A DNA stretch of 64,000 bases from Erinaceus europaeus (taxonomy: Eukaryota > Chordata > Mammalia > Eulipotyphla > Erinaceidae), in NCBI RefSeq assembly GCF_950295315.1, contig NC_080168.1, positions 66,473,254 to 66,537,253 on the forward strand, given 5' to 3'. Below the pieces are notes generated by a model. It searched no databases, had not been told where the DNA came from, and worked only from the letters and a program-made list of their open reading frames with translations. Positions 32,387-43,032 of this stretch are shown one piece after another. The position numbers and the translations under genes were made by a program. Within the stretch, counting starts at the first letter, position 1; every line of letters begins with the position of its first letter.

Positions 32387-32926
32387 TGTGGAAATTGAGC
32401 TAGAATTAATAAATGTAAATTGGTAATTAAAACATAGGAAGGCCTGGACTCCCGGCAACCTGAAGGCTACAAAAACAATTAGAGAAATAAATTAGAGAAA
32501 GCAATTCTTGGAATGCAAGGAGAACTGCAGATGCAGACTCCTGAGGAGAGGTGAGGGTTCATAACAAAAGAAGACATCTCTGGCCAGAGGCACGGTGGGA
32601 GATCATAACAAAGGAAGACACCTCCAAAGACCAAAGTCCAGAGGCAGGAAAAGAGATAGCCATAGAGTTGTAAAACCCCTTAACACACCCCTCACATAAG
32701 TAGTGAATAACTTCAAATGTAAGACTGTAAAACAATCACTGTGTAAGATGAGTTGTGTCACGTATGCCATATATACCTTAGTAGAACCTAGGTGGGGGGT
32801 CGAAGACTAGTTGTGGCTGCGACCGCAACTTGGTGTTCGGCCCCAGCCTGGCTGGAATATTAAAGCTCTTTGTTGTTACATCACCCTGGTCTCTTGGTGT
32901 TTTTCTTCAATAACTATATCCCAACA
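32387..32926 (+). mobile_element. 3' LTR of the provirus
   Basis: TGTGGAAATTGAGC ... ATATCCCAACA. It aligns with the 5' LTR with about 12 substitutions, a 14-bp extra AATTAGAGAAATAA-type duplication near 32476 and a 5-bp gap. It lacks the 349-bp LINE insertion, so that event postdates integration. Confidence 0.95.
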
Positions 32927-33189
32927 TGGACAACATTCACATGTTAGAACATGAGAGACGAGGAGAAAAGCAAGTTAATACTCACATGATGATCTAGACA
33001 GAGCCACACCCACAGACCTAGCAATTGACACCCAAGCCCCGCCTCCACCTTTCCAAGCCACACCTGTCACCACACCCATTTCTGGGTGGTACCTCGAGTA
33101 CTTCCTGTCCTTCAGCAATGTATCTCAGTCTCCCCTTTTACTCTTGATTTCTGCCTGTCTCTATCCAATAAACAAAGATAATTTTTTTA
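32927..33189 (+). repeat. Flank with degenerate SINE-B-like 3' end
   Basis: Mostly unassigned; CTGCCTGTCTCTATCCAATA and AACAAAGATAATTTTTTT at the end resemble the 3' end of SINE-B and hold the target of the next L1. Confidence 0.4.
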
Positions 33190-33614
33190 GTGATTTTTTT
33201 ATTAATTTATTTCTTTATTGGGGAATTAATGTTTTACATTCAACAGTAAATACAATAGTTTGTACATGCATAACATTCCCCAGTTTCTCATTTAACAATA
33301 CAACCCCCACTATGTCATTTATCATCCTTCATGGACCTGTATTCTCCCCACCCACCCACTCCAGAGTCTTTTACTTTGGTGCAATACGCCAATTCCATTT
33401 CAGGTTCTACTTGTGTTTTCTTTTCTGATCTTGTTTTTCAACTTCTGCCTGAGAGTGAGATCATCCCATATTCATCCTTCTGTTTCTGACTTATTTCACT
33501 CAACATGATTTTTTCAAGGTCCATCCAAGATCGGCTGAAAACGGTGAAGTCACCATTTTTTACAGCTGAGTAGTATTCCATTGTGTATATATACCACAAC
33601 TTGCTCAGCCACTC
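33190..33614 (-). mobile_element. 5'-truncated young L1, 19-bp target duplication
   Basis: Antisense short 3'UTR and end of ORF2 (GGGGAATTAATGTTTTACAT ... CTTGCTCAGCCACTC). AACAAAGATAATTTTTTTA is repeated at 33171-33189 and 33615-33633. Confidence 0.95.
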
Positions 33615-33633
33615 AACAAAGATAATTTTTTTA

Positions 33634-33775
33634 ATTTTATTAATTTATTTCATTTGAGATAGTTTCATGAGAGAGAAAGCTAGAACTTCCCTCCAGTCCA
33701 TACATCTCTAGGGATTGAACCAGGAACCTCTGCCATTGAGCACCAGGCTCTACGCCAGCTGAAGGCCCCACTCTC
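33634..33775 (-). repeat. Unclassified SINE-like sequence, antisense
   Basis: ATTTTATTAATTTATTTCAT tail and GGGATTGAACCAGGAACCTC (reverse B-box-like) suggest an old tRNA-derived SINE. Confidence 0.45.
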
Positions 33776-33805
33776 CCCAAGCCAGCAAATGAAAGAAAGG
33801 CTCTT

Positions 33806-34244
33806 CTTTTTGAAAGGACACTTCTGATCTGACCTCCACGATCAACACAGACACAGAGGACTATGAGTAAGAAGCTTTATCGAATAGATATATTTAAGTT
33901 CAAGCTATTAGCAAATTTAGGCCAGTAAGACAGACTTACAACTCAGAGACAACATCAAAAGACAAAGACGAATCTTAGCTGAGAGATCCCAGGCCGGTGT
34001 ACCAAATTTGGTCCCATCGTCCTGAGACCCCAGGGCTTGAAAATGGTCCTCTTTTAATGGGAAAATGAGTGGGGGTCTACATGGGATACGTGACTTACAT
34101 GTCCTTGCTATTCCTGGGGGTAAAGTTTCAAGTAAAACATTCCATTATTATCTTCCAGCACGAGGATGCAAGCAGTGTTTACAGAAGCCAAACAAGCAAG
34201 TTAACAAATAACTGAGAGACACAGGGGTTGCAGGGTAAGCAGTT
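33806..34244 (-). repeat. LTR-like sequence split by L1
   Basis: AAGCTTTATCGAATAG, TACCAAATTTGGTCCCATCG and ATCCCAGGCCGGTG suggest an antisense LTR. It would continue after the L1 at 36883-37065. The family and ends are uncertain. Confidence 0.35.
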
Positions 34245-34261
34245 TCAAGGCAAACATTCTT

Positions 34262-36865
34262 TCTTTATTTATTTATTTATTTAAAAAAGGAGACACTAAC
34301 AAGACTGTAGGATAAGAGGGGTACAAATCCACACAATTCCCACCACCAGATCTAGGTATCCCATCCCCTCCCCTGTAGCTTTCCTATTCTTTACCCCTCT
34401 AGGAGTATGGACCCAAGGTCATTGTGGGATGCAGAAGGTGGAAGGTCTGGCTTCTGTTATTGCTTCCCTGCTGGTCGATCCATACTCCCAGCCTGCCTCT
34501 CTCTTTCCCTAGTAGGTTGGGGCTCTGGAGAAGCAGAGCTCCAGGACACATTAGTGGGGTCATCTGTCCAGGGAAATCTGGTCAGCATCATGCTAGCATC
34601 TGGAACCTGGTGGCTGGAAAGAGAGTTAATGTACAAAGCCAAACAAATTGTTGACCAATCATGGACCTAAAGGTTGGAATAGTGCAGATGAAGTGTTGGG
34701 GGGTATTCACTGCAGACTCTTGTGTACTTTTGCTTTCAGGTACATATTTGCCCTAGTTTATGGATACATGTGAACATATGCTCTGTCTCCTGGAACCTGG
34801 TCTATATCTAGGTTTTAGGACTTTGTTAGGAAGTGAACCGCCTGGAATGGAATTAGAGAATACTATGAAAGGAAAGGAATAACCCAAGTAATGAAGCTGA
34901 AGGGTTGTTATTCCACACCTGAAGTCTCTGGACACAGTCTGAAGTGAAGCTTGCTGAAGTGGCATTCGTTGCATTGACTAGTTTGGGATCGGCAGATGCA
35001 ATATTATTTGGTATGAACTGAGAGAAGCATGAAGGAAAGTGGGCCCCACCCTAAGGTTCCAGGACTGGGGGAAATATATGCTCTATAGTGGAAATGTGAG
35101 GTTCATGCTGTCTTAGGGTTCAAGAAGACAATAGATAGTTATTGTTATAATCACATTATTTGGTAATTGGGTTAACTTTGAAAAATCCCTTTGTTAGGAT
35201 TTGCTGTATAGTACCCAACATCACCATAATTTATGTCCTTTGACATTATTTGTATATAGCTGTGCCACCGGTTGCTTCTGTTCTTCCTGGTCTAGGCTTT
35301 TGAAAGAGTCAACATATCAAAGACTCAGTCTATGTATTAAAAAGACTCAGTCTGTGCTTTAAAAAGTTTGAGAAATACAATCAATTTTTCCCCTCTCATA
35401 TTAACTAGTGATTTATATTACTACAAATTAATAGGAGTATACATAACACCATTCCCACCACCAAAAGACTGTCCTATCCCACCCACTCACCCCACCCCCC
35501 ACCCCTACCCCCATTCCGCCACCCCAGGAAGCCGAATATCCACCCTCACCCTCACCCCAGAGTTTTTACTTTAGTGCCCTACTCTAGATTTAGTCAAACC
35601 CTGCTTTTAGTTTCCCTTTCTGTTCTTCTTTCTCAACTTCTGTTGATGAGTGAGATCATCCCATACTCATCTTTATCTTTCTGACTTAGCTCACTTAACA
35701 TAATTCCTTCTAGCTCCATCCAAGATGGGTCAGAGAAGCTGGGTTCATTGTTCTTAATAACTGTGTAGTATTCCATTGTCTATATTTACCACAGCTTTCT
35801 CAGCCACTCATCTGTTGTTGGGCACCTGGGTTGCTTACAGGTTTTAGGTATTACAAATTGTTCTGCTATGAACATAGGTGTACAAGTATCTTTTTGGTTG
35901 GGTGTTATGGAGTCTTTGGGGCATATCCCCAGGAGAGGAATTACTGGGTCATATGGAAGGTCTATGTCTAGCCTTGTGAGAGTTCTCCAGACTGTTTTCC
36001 ACAGGGCTGTACAAATTTACACTCCCACCAGCAGTGCAGAAGGATTCCTCTGTCCCCATAGCCTCTCCAGCATTTGTTGCTGGTGTTCTTTTTGATGTAT
36101 GCCATTCTCACAGGAGTGAGGTGGTATCTCAATGTTGTCTTTATTTGCATTACTCTGACAATTAGTGACCTGCAGCAATTTTTCATATGTTTGTTAGCCT
36201 TTTGGATCTCCTCTGTAGTGAATGTTTTGTTCCTCTGCCCATTTTTGAATGGGGTCATTTGCTTTTTTGTTGCTAAGTTTGCTGAGCTCTTTGTATATTT
36301 TGGTGATTAGTCTCTTGTCTGATGTTTGGCTATGAAGCTCTTCTCCCACTCTGTGAGGGGTCTCTTTGTGAGACAGTTTCTTTGGTTGTGCAGAAGCTTT
36401 TCAATTTGATGTAGTCTCATTGACTTGTTTCTGCTTTAGTCTTCCTTGCAATTGGGTTTGTATCATCAAAGATGTCCTTGAAGTTTAGGTGGGAAAGTGT
36501 TCCACCAATGTTTTCCTCTAAGTATTTGATAGTTTCTGGTCTAACATCCAGGTCCTTGATCCATTTGGAGTTGATTTTTGTTTCTGTTGAGATAAGGTGG
36601 TTCAGTTGCATTCTTCTACATATTTCGACCCAGTTTTCTCAGCACCACTTATTGAAGAGAGCCTCCTTCCTCCATTTAATACTATGGGCCCCCTTATAAA
36701 AGATTAGATGTCCATAGATGTGGGAATTTAGTTCTGGGATTTCAATTCTGTTCCACTAGTCTGTGTGCCTATTTTTGTTCCAGTACCAGGCTGTTTTGAT
36801 GATGATGGCCTTATAATATAGTTTGAGATCTGGGAGTGTGATGCCTCCATTTCTGTTTCTTTTCC
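34262..36865 (-). mobile_element. 5'-truncated L1 of the long-3'UTR lineage, 17-bp target duplication
   Basis: Flanked by TCAAGGCAAACATTCTT at 34245-34261 and 36866-36882. The 3'UTR (about 1.37 kb) occupies 34270-35640 and matches 8471-9941 closely. The C-terminal part of ORF2 occupies about 35680-36865 on the minus strand (frames at 35968-36258 and 36417-36611, with [14 protein letters not shown] and [13 protein letters not shown]). The Cys motif reads CWRGYG, so one cysteine is lost. Confidence 0.95.
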
Positions 36866-37074
36866 TCAAGGCAAACATTCTTATCCATCAGGTGCAGAGC
36901 TGAAACAATTAGTGCATTAGTGTATTTCTATCTTATCTAGTTTCTAAGAGATCTTCTCTGTCTACCTTAATGAATTAGTCCATTTGGGGACTTCCATCCT
37001 CTTACAGATTTCCCAAATGTTCTTGTGTTGCCAGTGCTTCACAGCCACCATGGAGCACTTTCTTTTCTTTCTTT

Positions 37075-37356
37075 TTTTCTTTTTTTTATATTTATTTATT
37101 TTCTCTTTTGTTGCCCTTGTTTTTTATTGTTGTTGTAATTATTATTGTTGTTACTGGTATTGTAGTTGTTAGACAAGACAGAAAGAAATGGAAAGAGGAG
37201 GGGAGACAGAGAGGGGGAGAGAAAGACAGACACCTTCAGACCTGCTTCACCGCCTGTGAAGCAATCCCCCTGCAGGTGGGGAGCCGGGGGCTTGAACCAA
37301 GATCCTTATGCCGGTCCTTGTGCTTCATGCCATGTGCACTTAACCCACTGCTCTAC
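37075..37356 (-). mobile_element. SINE-A, antisense (5' end displaced past LTR to 37713-37728)
   Basis: ATTTATTTATTTTCTCTTTT, TTGTTGCCCTTG, the antisense body, and CACTTAACCCACTGCTCTAC; the last bases CACCTGACTC lie after the LTR. Confidence 0.88.
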
Positions 37357-37712
37357 AGTTGTATGCTTTACATTGGGTTCTAGTTCTCCCCCACGGAGAG
37401 AATTAGATCAGTCCAGTTAATTTCGTGGGCCCGCTTGGCCCCGCCCCAAGGAACCCCGCCAGAGTTCCAGAGTTCCAGAGTTGCAGAGTTCGAGAGTAAG
37501 AGAGGGTTCCAGAGTTCCAGAGTAAGGGAGAGTGCTTGCGCCGCCGCAAAGAGACAGCAGAGTTCTGTTTGGTGATTAGTTTGTCTTAGTTTATGAATCG
37601 TGGTTCCTGAATAAAGAAATACAGCTGTCCTGCCCAGCCGTTGTCTCCGCGTCTCTGTTACCCGCCCGTGAAGCTAGCCCGCCTGGCCAGAGCCTTCCGA
37701 ATTTCAACAACA
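37357..37712 (+). mobile_element. Short solo LTR in SINE-A
   Basis: GC-rich element ending CGAATTTCAACAACA with AATAAAGAAATACAG (polyadenylation) and a U5-like CCGTTGTCTCCGCGTCTCTG. CTCTAC occurs on both sides (37351-37356, 37713-37718), a possible 6-bp duplication. Repeated AGAGTTCC motifs lie at 37451-37530. The GAAGCTAGCCC near its end is shared with the LTR at 54159. Exact first base uncertain. Confidence 0.75.
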
Positions 37713-37728
37713 CTCTACCACCTGACTC

Positions 37729-38290
37729 ATGGAGCCCTTTCTACCTTGTCCCTGGGCTGAGGTAGGAGCACACATCCTTGCCCTTCTGGCTCTTTGGAGA
37801 AAAGAGAAGCAGAAGAGCAAAAGATGGCAGACTGACCTGGCAGAGAAGGAAGTGAAAACTGAGGAGAGGGGAAGGACCTCAGCACAAATGATGGTGGGAC
37901 CTGGTGGGCCCTTTTCCTTCCTCTTTCTCTTCCTCTTGGCTAGCTACAAATACACAGTCAGACTCCCTTGTCTGGACATTTCCCTAACATGTAGCAGCCC
38001 CTGCACTTGAGTGTGTGGGGAGGGACAAAGGTGGATTTATAGCTTTGGGGTAGGCCTGAGTGTTTGGTTTTGGGCATCTTGACCCCTGAGTAAAGGCGAT
38101 GGAATGGATAATGTGTGCTTGAAACCTCTGCTGCCTAACCCAAGGTCAGTCACCTTACAGATGGCGTTAAACTACCCGTTGGACCACCTAGGACCAGGGG
38201 AAAGAAAGCCAAAGAAACTGCTGGAAACTTCTGCTCCAGTCTTCAACAGTCAAGAGGCCTGGGCTCATCTTGAGGGTTTTGTCTAGTGGG
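37729..38290 (+). other. Apparently unique sequence with a weak exon-like frame
   Basis: A frame from 37729 to 38010 contains ILALLALWRKEKQKSKRW, a hydrophobic stretch followed by a charged helix, after a possible acceptor GGGCTGAGGTAG at 37754-37765. This pattern is loosely like the transmembrane-plus-linker exon of butyrophilin-type genes, but there are no neighbouring immunoglobulin or B30.2 exons. I do not call a gene. Confidence 0.15.
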
Positions 38291-38324
38291 GAATCTCTAG
38301 CCCATCCTGACTGAATCTAGTATT

Positions 38325-38522
38325 TTTAAAAAAATATTTTTATTTGTTTATTATTGGATAGAGACAGAGAGAAATGGAAGGGGAGAGAGACAGAGAGACA
38401 CCTGCAGCCCTGCTTCACCACTTGTGAAGATTTCCCCTGCAGGTGGGGACCAGGGGCTTGAGCCGGACTCCTCATGCACTGTAATGTCTGCACTCAACCA
38501 GGTGTGCCACCACCTGACCTTG
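38325..38522 (-). mobile_element. SINE-B, antisense
   Basis: TATTGGATAGAGACAGAGAG, CCTGCAGGTGGGGACCAGGG and CAACCAGGTGTGCCACCACC. Confidence 0.9.
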
Positions 38523-38664
38523 AATCTGGTATTCACCGTTGATTTAAACTAATAAGTTTGGGGAAAACTTTTCTTATCTACCCTTGTTGGGGTCTTTTCA
38601 TTCTCCCTTGGGTATTGAATTCCTTTAGAGTCCTTTAATAAGCCTTTCCCTGTCTCATCTAACT

Positions 38665-39118
38665 CAGTTACTAGATGTGAGGACAAGTGGTTTTCTGTAA
38701 TAGCTTATCCAGTTACAGAGTCTTTTCCCTGTTTGATCTAAGCCTGCCAGTCACTGAGTCTGGCACAGAGGCATCAAGGGCTCTGCGGGCTGTGGCTGCT
38801 GCCTGTGGTGATCTCTGGACCACCTTCTCCTTTGACACTCTGCTGGCAGTTAGGAGTCTGTTCTGTCTTTGTCCTGGGGAGGTCAGCATCCAGAGGCTGA
38901 GATTCTCCTGGCTCAGTGGCTGCTGCTGCTGCTTCTTTTACTTCTTCTTCCTCCTCCTCCTTTTCCTCCTTCTCCTCCTCTTCCTCTTTCCCCTCCTCCC
39001 TTCTCTTCCTTCTCCTCCTCTTCCTTTTTCCCTCCTTCCATTCTCCCTCCCTCCCCCTCCTCTTTTCTCCTTTGATAGAACAGAGAGAAATTGAGAGGGG
39101 AGAAGGAAACAGAGAGAG
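38665..39118 (+). repeat. Left arm of a 450-bp inverted repeat
   Basis: CAGTTACTAGATGTGAGGAC to GGAAACAGAGAGAG is the reverse complement of 43033-43473 with few differences. It contains unique-looking sequence (CCTGCCAGTCACTGAGTCTG), the polypyrimidine tract and the start of a SINE-B. Confidence 0.95.
38930..39072. repeat. Polypyrimidine tract (CTT/CCT)n
   Basis: About 140 bp almost entirely of C and T on the plus strand, inside the left arm. The mirror purine tract is at about 43084-43205. Confidence 0.95.
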
Positions 39119-39255
39119 AGAGACAGAGCAGTTGCAGCCCTGCTTCACCACTTGTGAAGCTTCCCCCCTGCAGGTAGGGAGCAGGGGTCTTGAACCTAGG
39201 TCCTTGTGCTTGGTAATGTGTGCACTCAACCAGGTGCTCAACCACCTGGCCTAGT
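39070..39255 (-). mobile_element. SINE-B, antisense
   Basis: TTGATAGAACAGAGAGAAAT, CCCTGCTTCACCACTTGTGA and CTCAACCAGGTGCTCAACCA. Confidence 0.88.
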
Positions 39256-39317
39256 GAGTGCTACTGATGAAGTTTCCAAGCTTTCCCACAACAAATTTGA
39301 AAAGATATACCCAGTGA

Positions 39318-39393
39318 CCTGGGAGGTGGCACAGTGGATAAAGTGCTGGACTCCCAAGCATGAGGTCCTGAGTTTGATCCCTGGCCTCACATG
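39318..39393 (+). mobile_element. SINE-C, left part, split by LTR
   Basis: CCTGGGAGGTGGCACAGTGG to CTGGCCTCACATG; it resumes at about 40037 (TAGTACAGACTGATGC ... CTCTCTCACAAAC). Confidence 0.85.
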
Positions 39394-40031
39394 TGTTAGC
39401 GAGCATAAATCAAACCACCATCCACTGTAAGGAAGCAAAGATGTTTATTGACGAATTGCAATCTGGGCCGAGATGGTGACTGGTGTTAGTCTACCAAGCT
39501 CGACCCCGAACAGGGCTCAAACCATACAATTTATAGGAATTCAGACTACACTCAGGGAGGGGGAGCACATCACCTTATCAACCTACATCCAATAACAGGC
39601 TATAGCAAACACAAGATCCAATCATTTCAAACTTAGCAAAAGCATGATCCATTCAAAGCAAAGCGCGGGCTAGTTTCAAATATAGTAAGATCACAGAACC
39701 AATAGAATTCAACCAGGCACATCCTCCTGCCATCGGCTATGACCACCCATCCGGTAGACAGCACACCACAAAGTCTGTTCAAAGGTCCTGATAAGGCTTG
39801 TCCCCATGTAGGGTCCTTCGAACAATGGGTGGCCTTCACTGATGAGGTCCTGATAAGGCTTGTCCCCAGGCAGGGTCCTTCGAACAATGGGTGGCCTTCA
39901 CTGATTAGATCCTGCTTATTCAAGGGGGAAGGGGCAAGGAATTTTCCACCTCATACTACAAGCAACTCATACTAAAAGCACTTAACAGACAACTGCATAA
40001 AAAGGGAATTTCAAGGCTACTGCCTTTTACA
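39394..40031 (-). mobile_element. Solo LTR (5-bp-duplication family), copy 3
   Basis: Bounded by TGTTAGCGAGC and CTGCCTTTTACA, flanked by ACATG at 39389-39393 and 40032-40036. An internal duplication of GGTCCTGATAAGGCTTGTCC (near 39784 and 39846) lengthens it relative to copy 1. Confidence 0.93.
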
Positions 40032-40127
40032 ACATGTAGTACAGACTGATGCTTTAGTTCTCTTTCTTTCTCTGTCCTCCTATCTCTCTCACAAACAAAC
40101 AAATGTGAGGGTTAAAAATGGGTACAG

Positions 40128-40425
40128 GAGGGAGTCGGGTGGTAGTTCAGTGGGTTAAGCGCACATGGCACAAAGCACAAGGACTGGTGGAGGGAAGAAT
40201 CCCAGTTTGAGCCCCTGACATCATTACACAGGCAGTGAAGCAGGTCTGCAGGTGTCTCTCTTTCTCTCCCCCTCTCTGTCTTCCCCTCCTCTCTCCATTA
40301 CTCTCTGTCCTACCCAACAACAATATCATCATCAACAACAATAATAATAACTACAACAACAATGAAAAAAACAACACAGGCAACAAAAGAGAAAATAAGT
40401 AAATAAATATAAAAAAAATGAGTAC
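40128..40425 (+). mobile_element. SINE-A
   Basis: GGGAGTCGGGTGGTAGTTCA, AGTTTGAGCCCC, then the TCATCATCAACAACAATAAT tail region. Part of the head after the B-box is missing. Confidence 0.88.
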
Positions 40426-41396
40426 AGGTATAATCAAGAAATTGCTAGCATAGTTCAGAGACCAACCCAGGTGGTAATCACGCACCAGAACAATAGAACG
40501 GTTAAAAATTTACCAGTAGCTAGACTTTCCGCTTCTGTAAACATGGCTGCTGAGCTGGACCCTCAGCTAAGCAGGCTTAAATAAAATGGTGTGGAGTATT
40601 GTGATTTCAGTATGGAGAATCCTATCCCATTACACAAACAGATAAATAAAATCTTTTTGAAAAGCACATACCCAGACCCTGGTGTGATGTTGCTGTTTCT
40701 GTGTCTCTCTATGCAGAGATGTCTCCTGCCCCCAGCAGGGGCTGAAGGCCAGGTAGAAGTTGAGCCCCAGAGGCAGCATGAGGGGCCACATGCTGCAGGT
40801 GAGTGAACCATCCTGTCTGGGGGTGAGCATCCCTGCACAAGTGAGCAGCTGAAATCAAGAGGGATTGTTGGGTATGACGTACATGTGTGTGGGGAGTGGG
40901 CCCTGCAGACTTCACTGTGGGGAAGGTGCGCTCATCTCCAGGGGTTTCCTAGATTTAGGGGGTGAGGGTACTTGGTCAACACTTAACTCTTGGGTCTTCT
41001 CAGTTATCTCCTATTCAGAATCTCCAGACAGACGAACCACGGGCACATCCTGGAGACCTCAGGCCTTGATCCCAGCAAGGGAGAGGTGGTGCTATGGCCA
41101 GAGACCTGAGCAGTGATATCTGGTGGGAGCTGGGGCCACAGAGGGGAGCACAATACTCCTGCCTGTTGGCAGCTGGGTCACAGGGGAGACACCTAACCCC
41201 AGCAGGGGGTAGGAAGCAGTGGGGGAAGACATGTTCTGTTCTTTATCCCTCCTCCTCCTGCCAGCACTCCCCCCCATGGATTGAATTTCCCCAAAAGCTG
41301 GTGGACAAAGGACCCCCGGCCTGGGTGGACAGCTGCCAGTACTCACATGGGGGACCTCTCAGCAGGGACAAGTTGATATTGGCCTTTCATGCTAAC
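40426..41396 (+). other. Apparently unique sequence with one exon-like segment
   Basis: At 40700-40800 a pyrimidine-rich stretch ending CTCTATGCAG is followed by about 80 bp open in one frame (CLLPPAGAEGQVEVEPQRQ) and a donor-like CAGGTGAGTG at 40795-40804. The rest to 41396 is GC-richer than its neighbours and free of recognised repeats. No protein family recognised; could be chance. Confidence 0.2.
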
Positions 41397-41840
41397 TCTA
41401 TGGCTAACAGCAGGAAAAGACCAGGAGACCACTTGGTTGCAAATGATCTATTTATTGTACAGAAGGCAAGGTTTAAATAGCAGAAGGGAACAAAGGATAT
41501 GTTTCACATGTAACAATAATGATGGGTTTTGAAGGTCAGAACCCTCATGGTAAAAGATCTACGGAATGAAAAGAACTGATGGTGGTAGAGGAGAGTTCCA
41601 GAATGATTAGTAGCAATTGGGTAAGAAAGTCAATTAGCTGGAGTTATTTAGAAAAACATGTTAATTATCCCAGTAAGGGAGAAGCAGACAGAGAGGAGCC
41701 TTGAAAGCAGAGAGATAAGATTCAAGAGGAGTTAGGATCAAAGTGGAGGAGGGGGTTAAGGAAATAGAAAGGAGAGCCTTTTGGTCAAGGCAGAATGTTG
41801 ATACATGGAGTATATGCGATCAAAGCAGGTACACTTATAG
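41397..41840 (-). repeat. LTR-like remnant
   Basis: AATGATCTATTTATTGTACA and GGCAAGGTTTAAATAGCAGA give a reverse polyadenylation/TATA layout like the other antisense LTRs. Ends undefined. Confidence 0.35.
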
Positions 41841-41844
41841 TAAA

Positions 41845-42882
41845 CTTTTTTTTATTTCTTTATTGGGGAATTAATGTTTTACATTCAACAGTAAATATAA
41901 TAGTTTGTACATGCACAACATTTCCCAGTTTTCCATATAACAATACAACCCCCACTAGGTCCTCTGTCATCCTTTTTGGATCTGTATTCTCCCCACTCAC
42001 CCACCCCAGAGTCTTTTACTTTGGTGCAATATGCCAATTCCAGTTCAGGTTCTACTTGTGTTTTCCTTTCTGATCTTGTTTTTCAACCTCTGCCTGAGAA
42101 TGAGATCATCCCAGATTCATCCTTCTGTTTCTGACGTATTTCACTTAATATGAATTTTTCAAGATCCATCCAAGATCGGCTGAAAATAGTGAAGTCACCA
42201 TTTTTAAAAGCTGAGTACTATTCCATTGTATATATATATACCACAACTTGCTCAGCCACTCATCTGTTGTTGGACACCTGGGTTGCTTCCAGGTTTTGGC
42301 TATTACAGATTGTGCTGCTAAGAACATATGTGTACACAGATCTTTTTGGATGAGTGTGTTCGATTCCTTAGGCTATATCCCCAGGAGAGAAATTGGGATC
42401 ATAGGGTAGGTCCATTTCTAGCCTTCTGAGAGTTCTCCAGACTGTTCTCCACAGAGGTTGGACCAATTGACATTCCCACCAGCAGTGCAAGAGGGTTCCT
42501 TTGACCCCACACCCTCTCCAGCATTTGCTGCTGCTACCTTTTCTGATGTATGACATTCTCACAGGAGTGAAGTGGTATCTCATTGTTGTCTTTATTTGCA
42601 TTTCTCTGACAATCAGAGACTTGGAGCATTTTTTCATGTGTTTCTCAGCCTTTTGGATCTCTTCTGTGGTAAATATACTGTCCATGTCCTCCCCCATTTT
42701 TGGATGGGGTTATTTGTTGTCTTGTTGTTGAGATTTGCAAGTTCTTTATATATTCTGGTTATTAGCCTCTTGTCTGATGTATGGCATGTAAAGATCTTCT
42801 CCCATTCTGTGAGGGGTCTCTTGGTTTGGGTAGTAGTTTCTTTAGCTGTGCAGAAGCTTTTTAATTTTATGTAGTACCATAG
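41845..42882 (-). mobile_element. 5'-truncated young L1
   Basis: Short 3'UTR (GGGGAATTAATGTTTTACAT) and the C-terminal part of ORF2 in minus-strand frames (42368-42697: [32 protein letters not shown]). It ends at ATTTTATGTAGTACCAT. No target duplication was found. Confidence 0.9.
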
Positions 42883-43032
42883 ATATCCCCATAGACAGCA
42901 GCTGGTCCCCATAGCATAGACCACACAGCAGGCTGGGAGAAGGGTCAGACAGAAAGCAGGAAGGCTGAGGCCAAGGGAGCTCTGTGTTCACTTCTGTTGT
43001 ATGTGTGCCATTCAAGCGATGAAAAAACTGTC

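Larger units (their letters stand above)
21973..32926 (+). mobile_element. Defective class I (gammaretrovirus-like) endogenous provirus with three nested insertions
   Basis: Two LTRs in the same orientation (21973-22861 and 32387-32926), a degenerate proline-type primer site after the first and a purine tract before the second. Between them, in order, are gag capsid and nucleocapsid pieces, RT connection/RNase H, integrase and env pieces. Protease and the RT palm are missing: nucleocapsid ends at 30505 and RT connection starts near 30600. Every reading frame is broken. Nested inside are a solo LTR (23279-23902), an L1 (about 25069-29820) and, in the 5' LTR, a non-LTR retrotransposon fragment (22249-22597). 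By eye the LTRs differ at about 12 sites over about 525 shared bases. Confidence 0.93.

Noticed and set aside
21965..32930. 4-bp target duplication of the provirus
   Set aside because: Flanks read GGAG and TGGA, off by one base; not a clean match, so integration flanks are unproven.
38774..39254. Long frames on both strands rich in Glu/Lys or Ser/Pro/Leu
   Set aside because: They come from the polypyrimidine tract and adjoining SINE-B; no domain and no start context.
41845..42882. Target duplication of this L1
   Set aside because: No repeated sequence of useful length was seen at its two edges.
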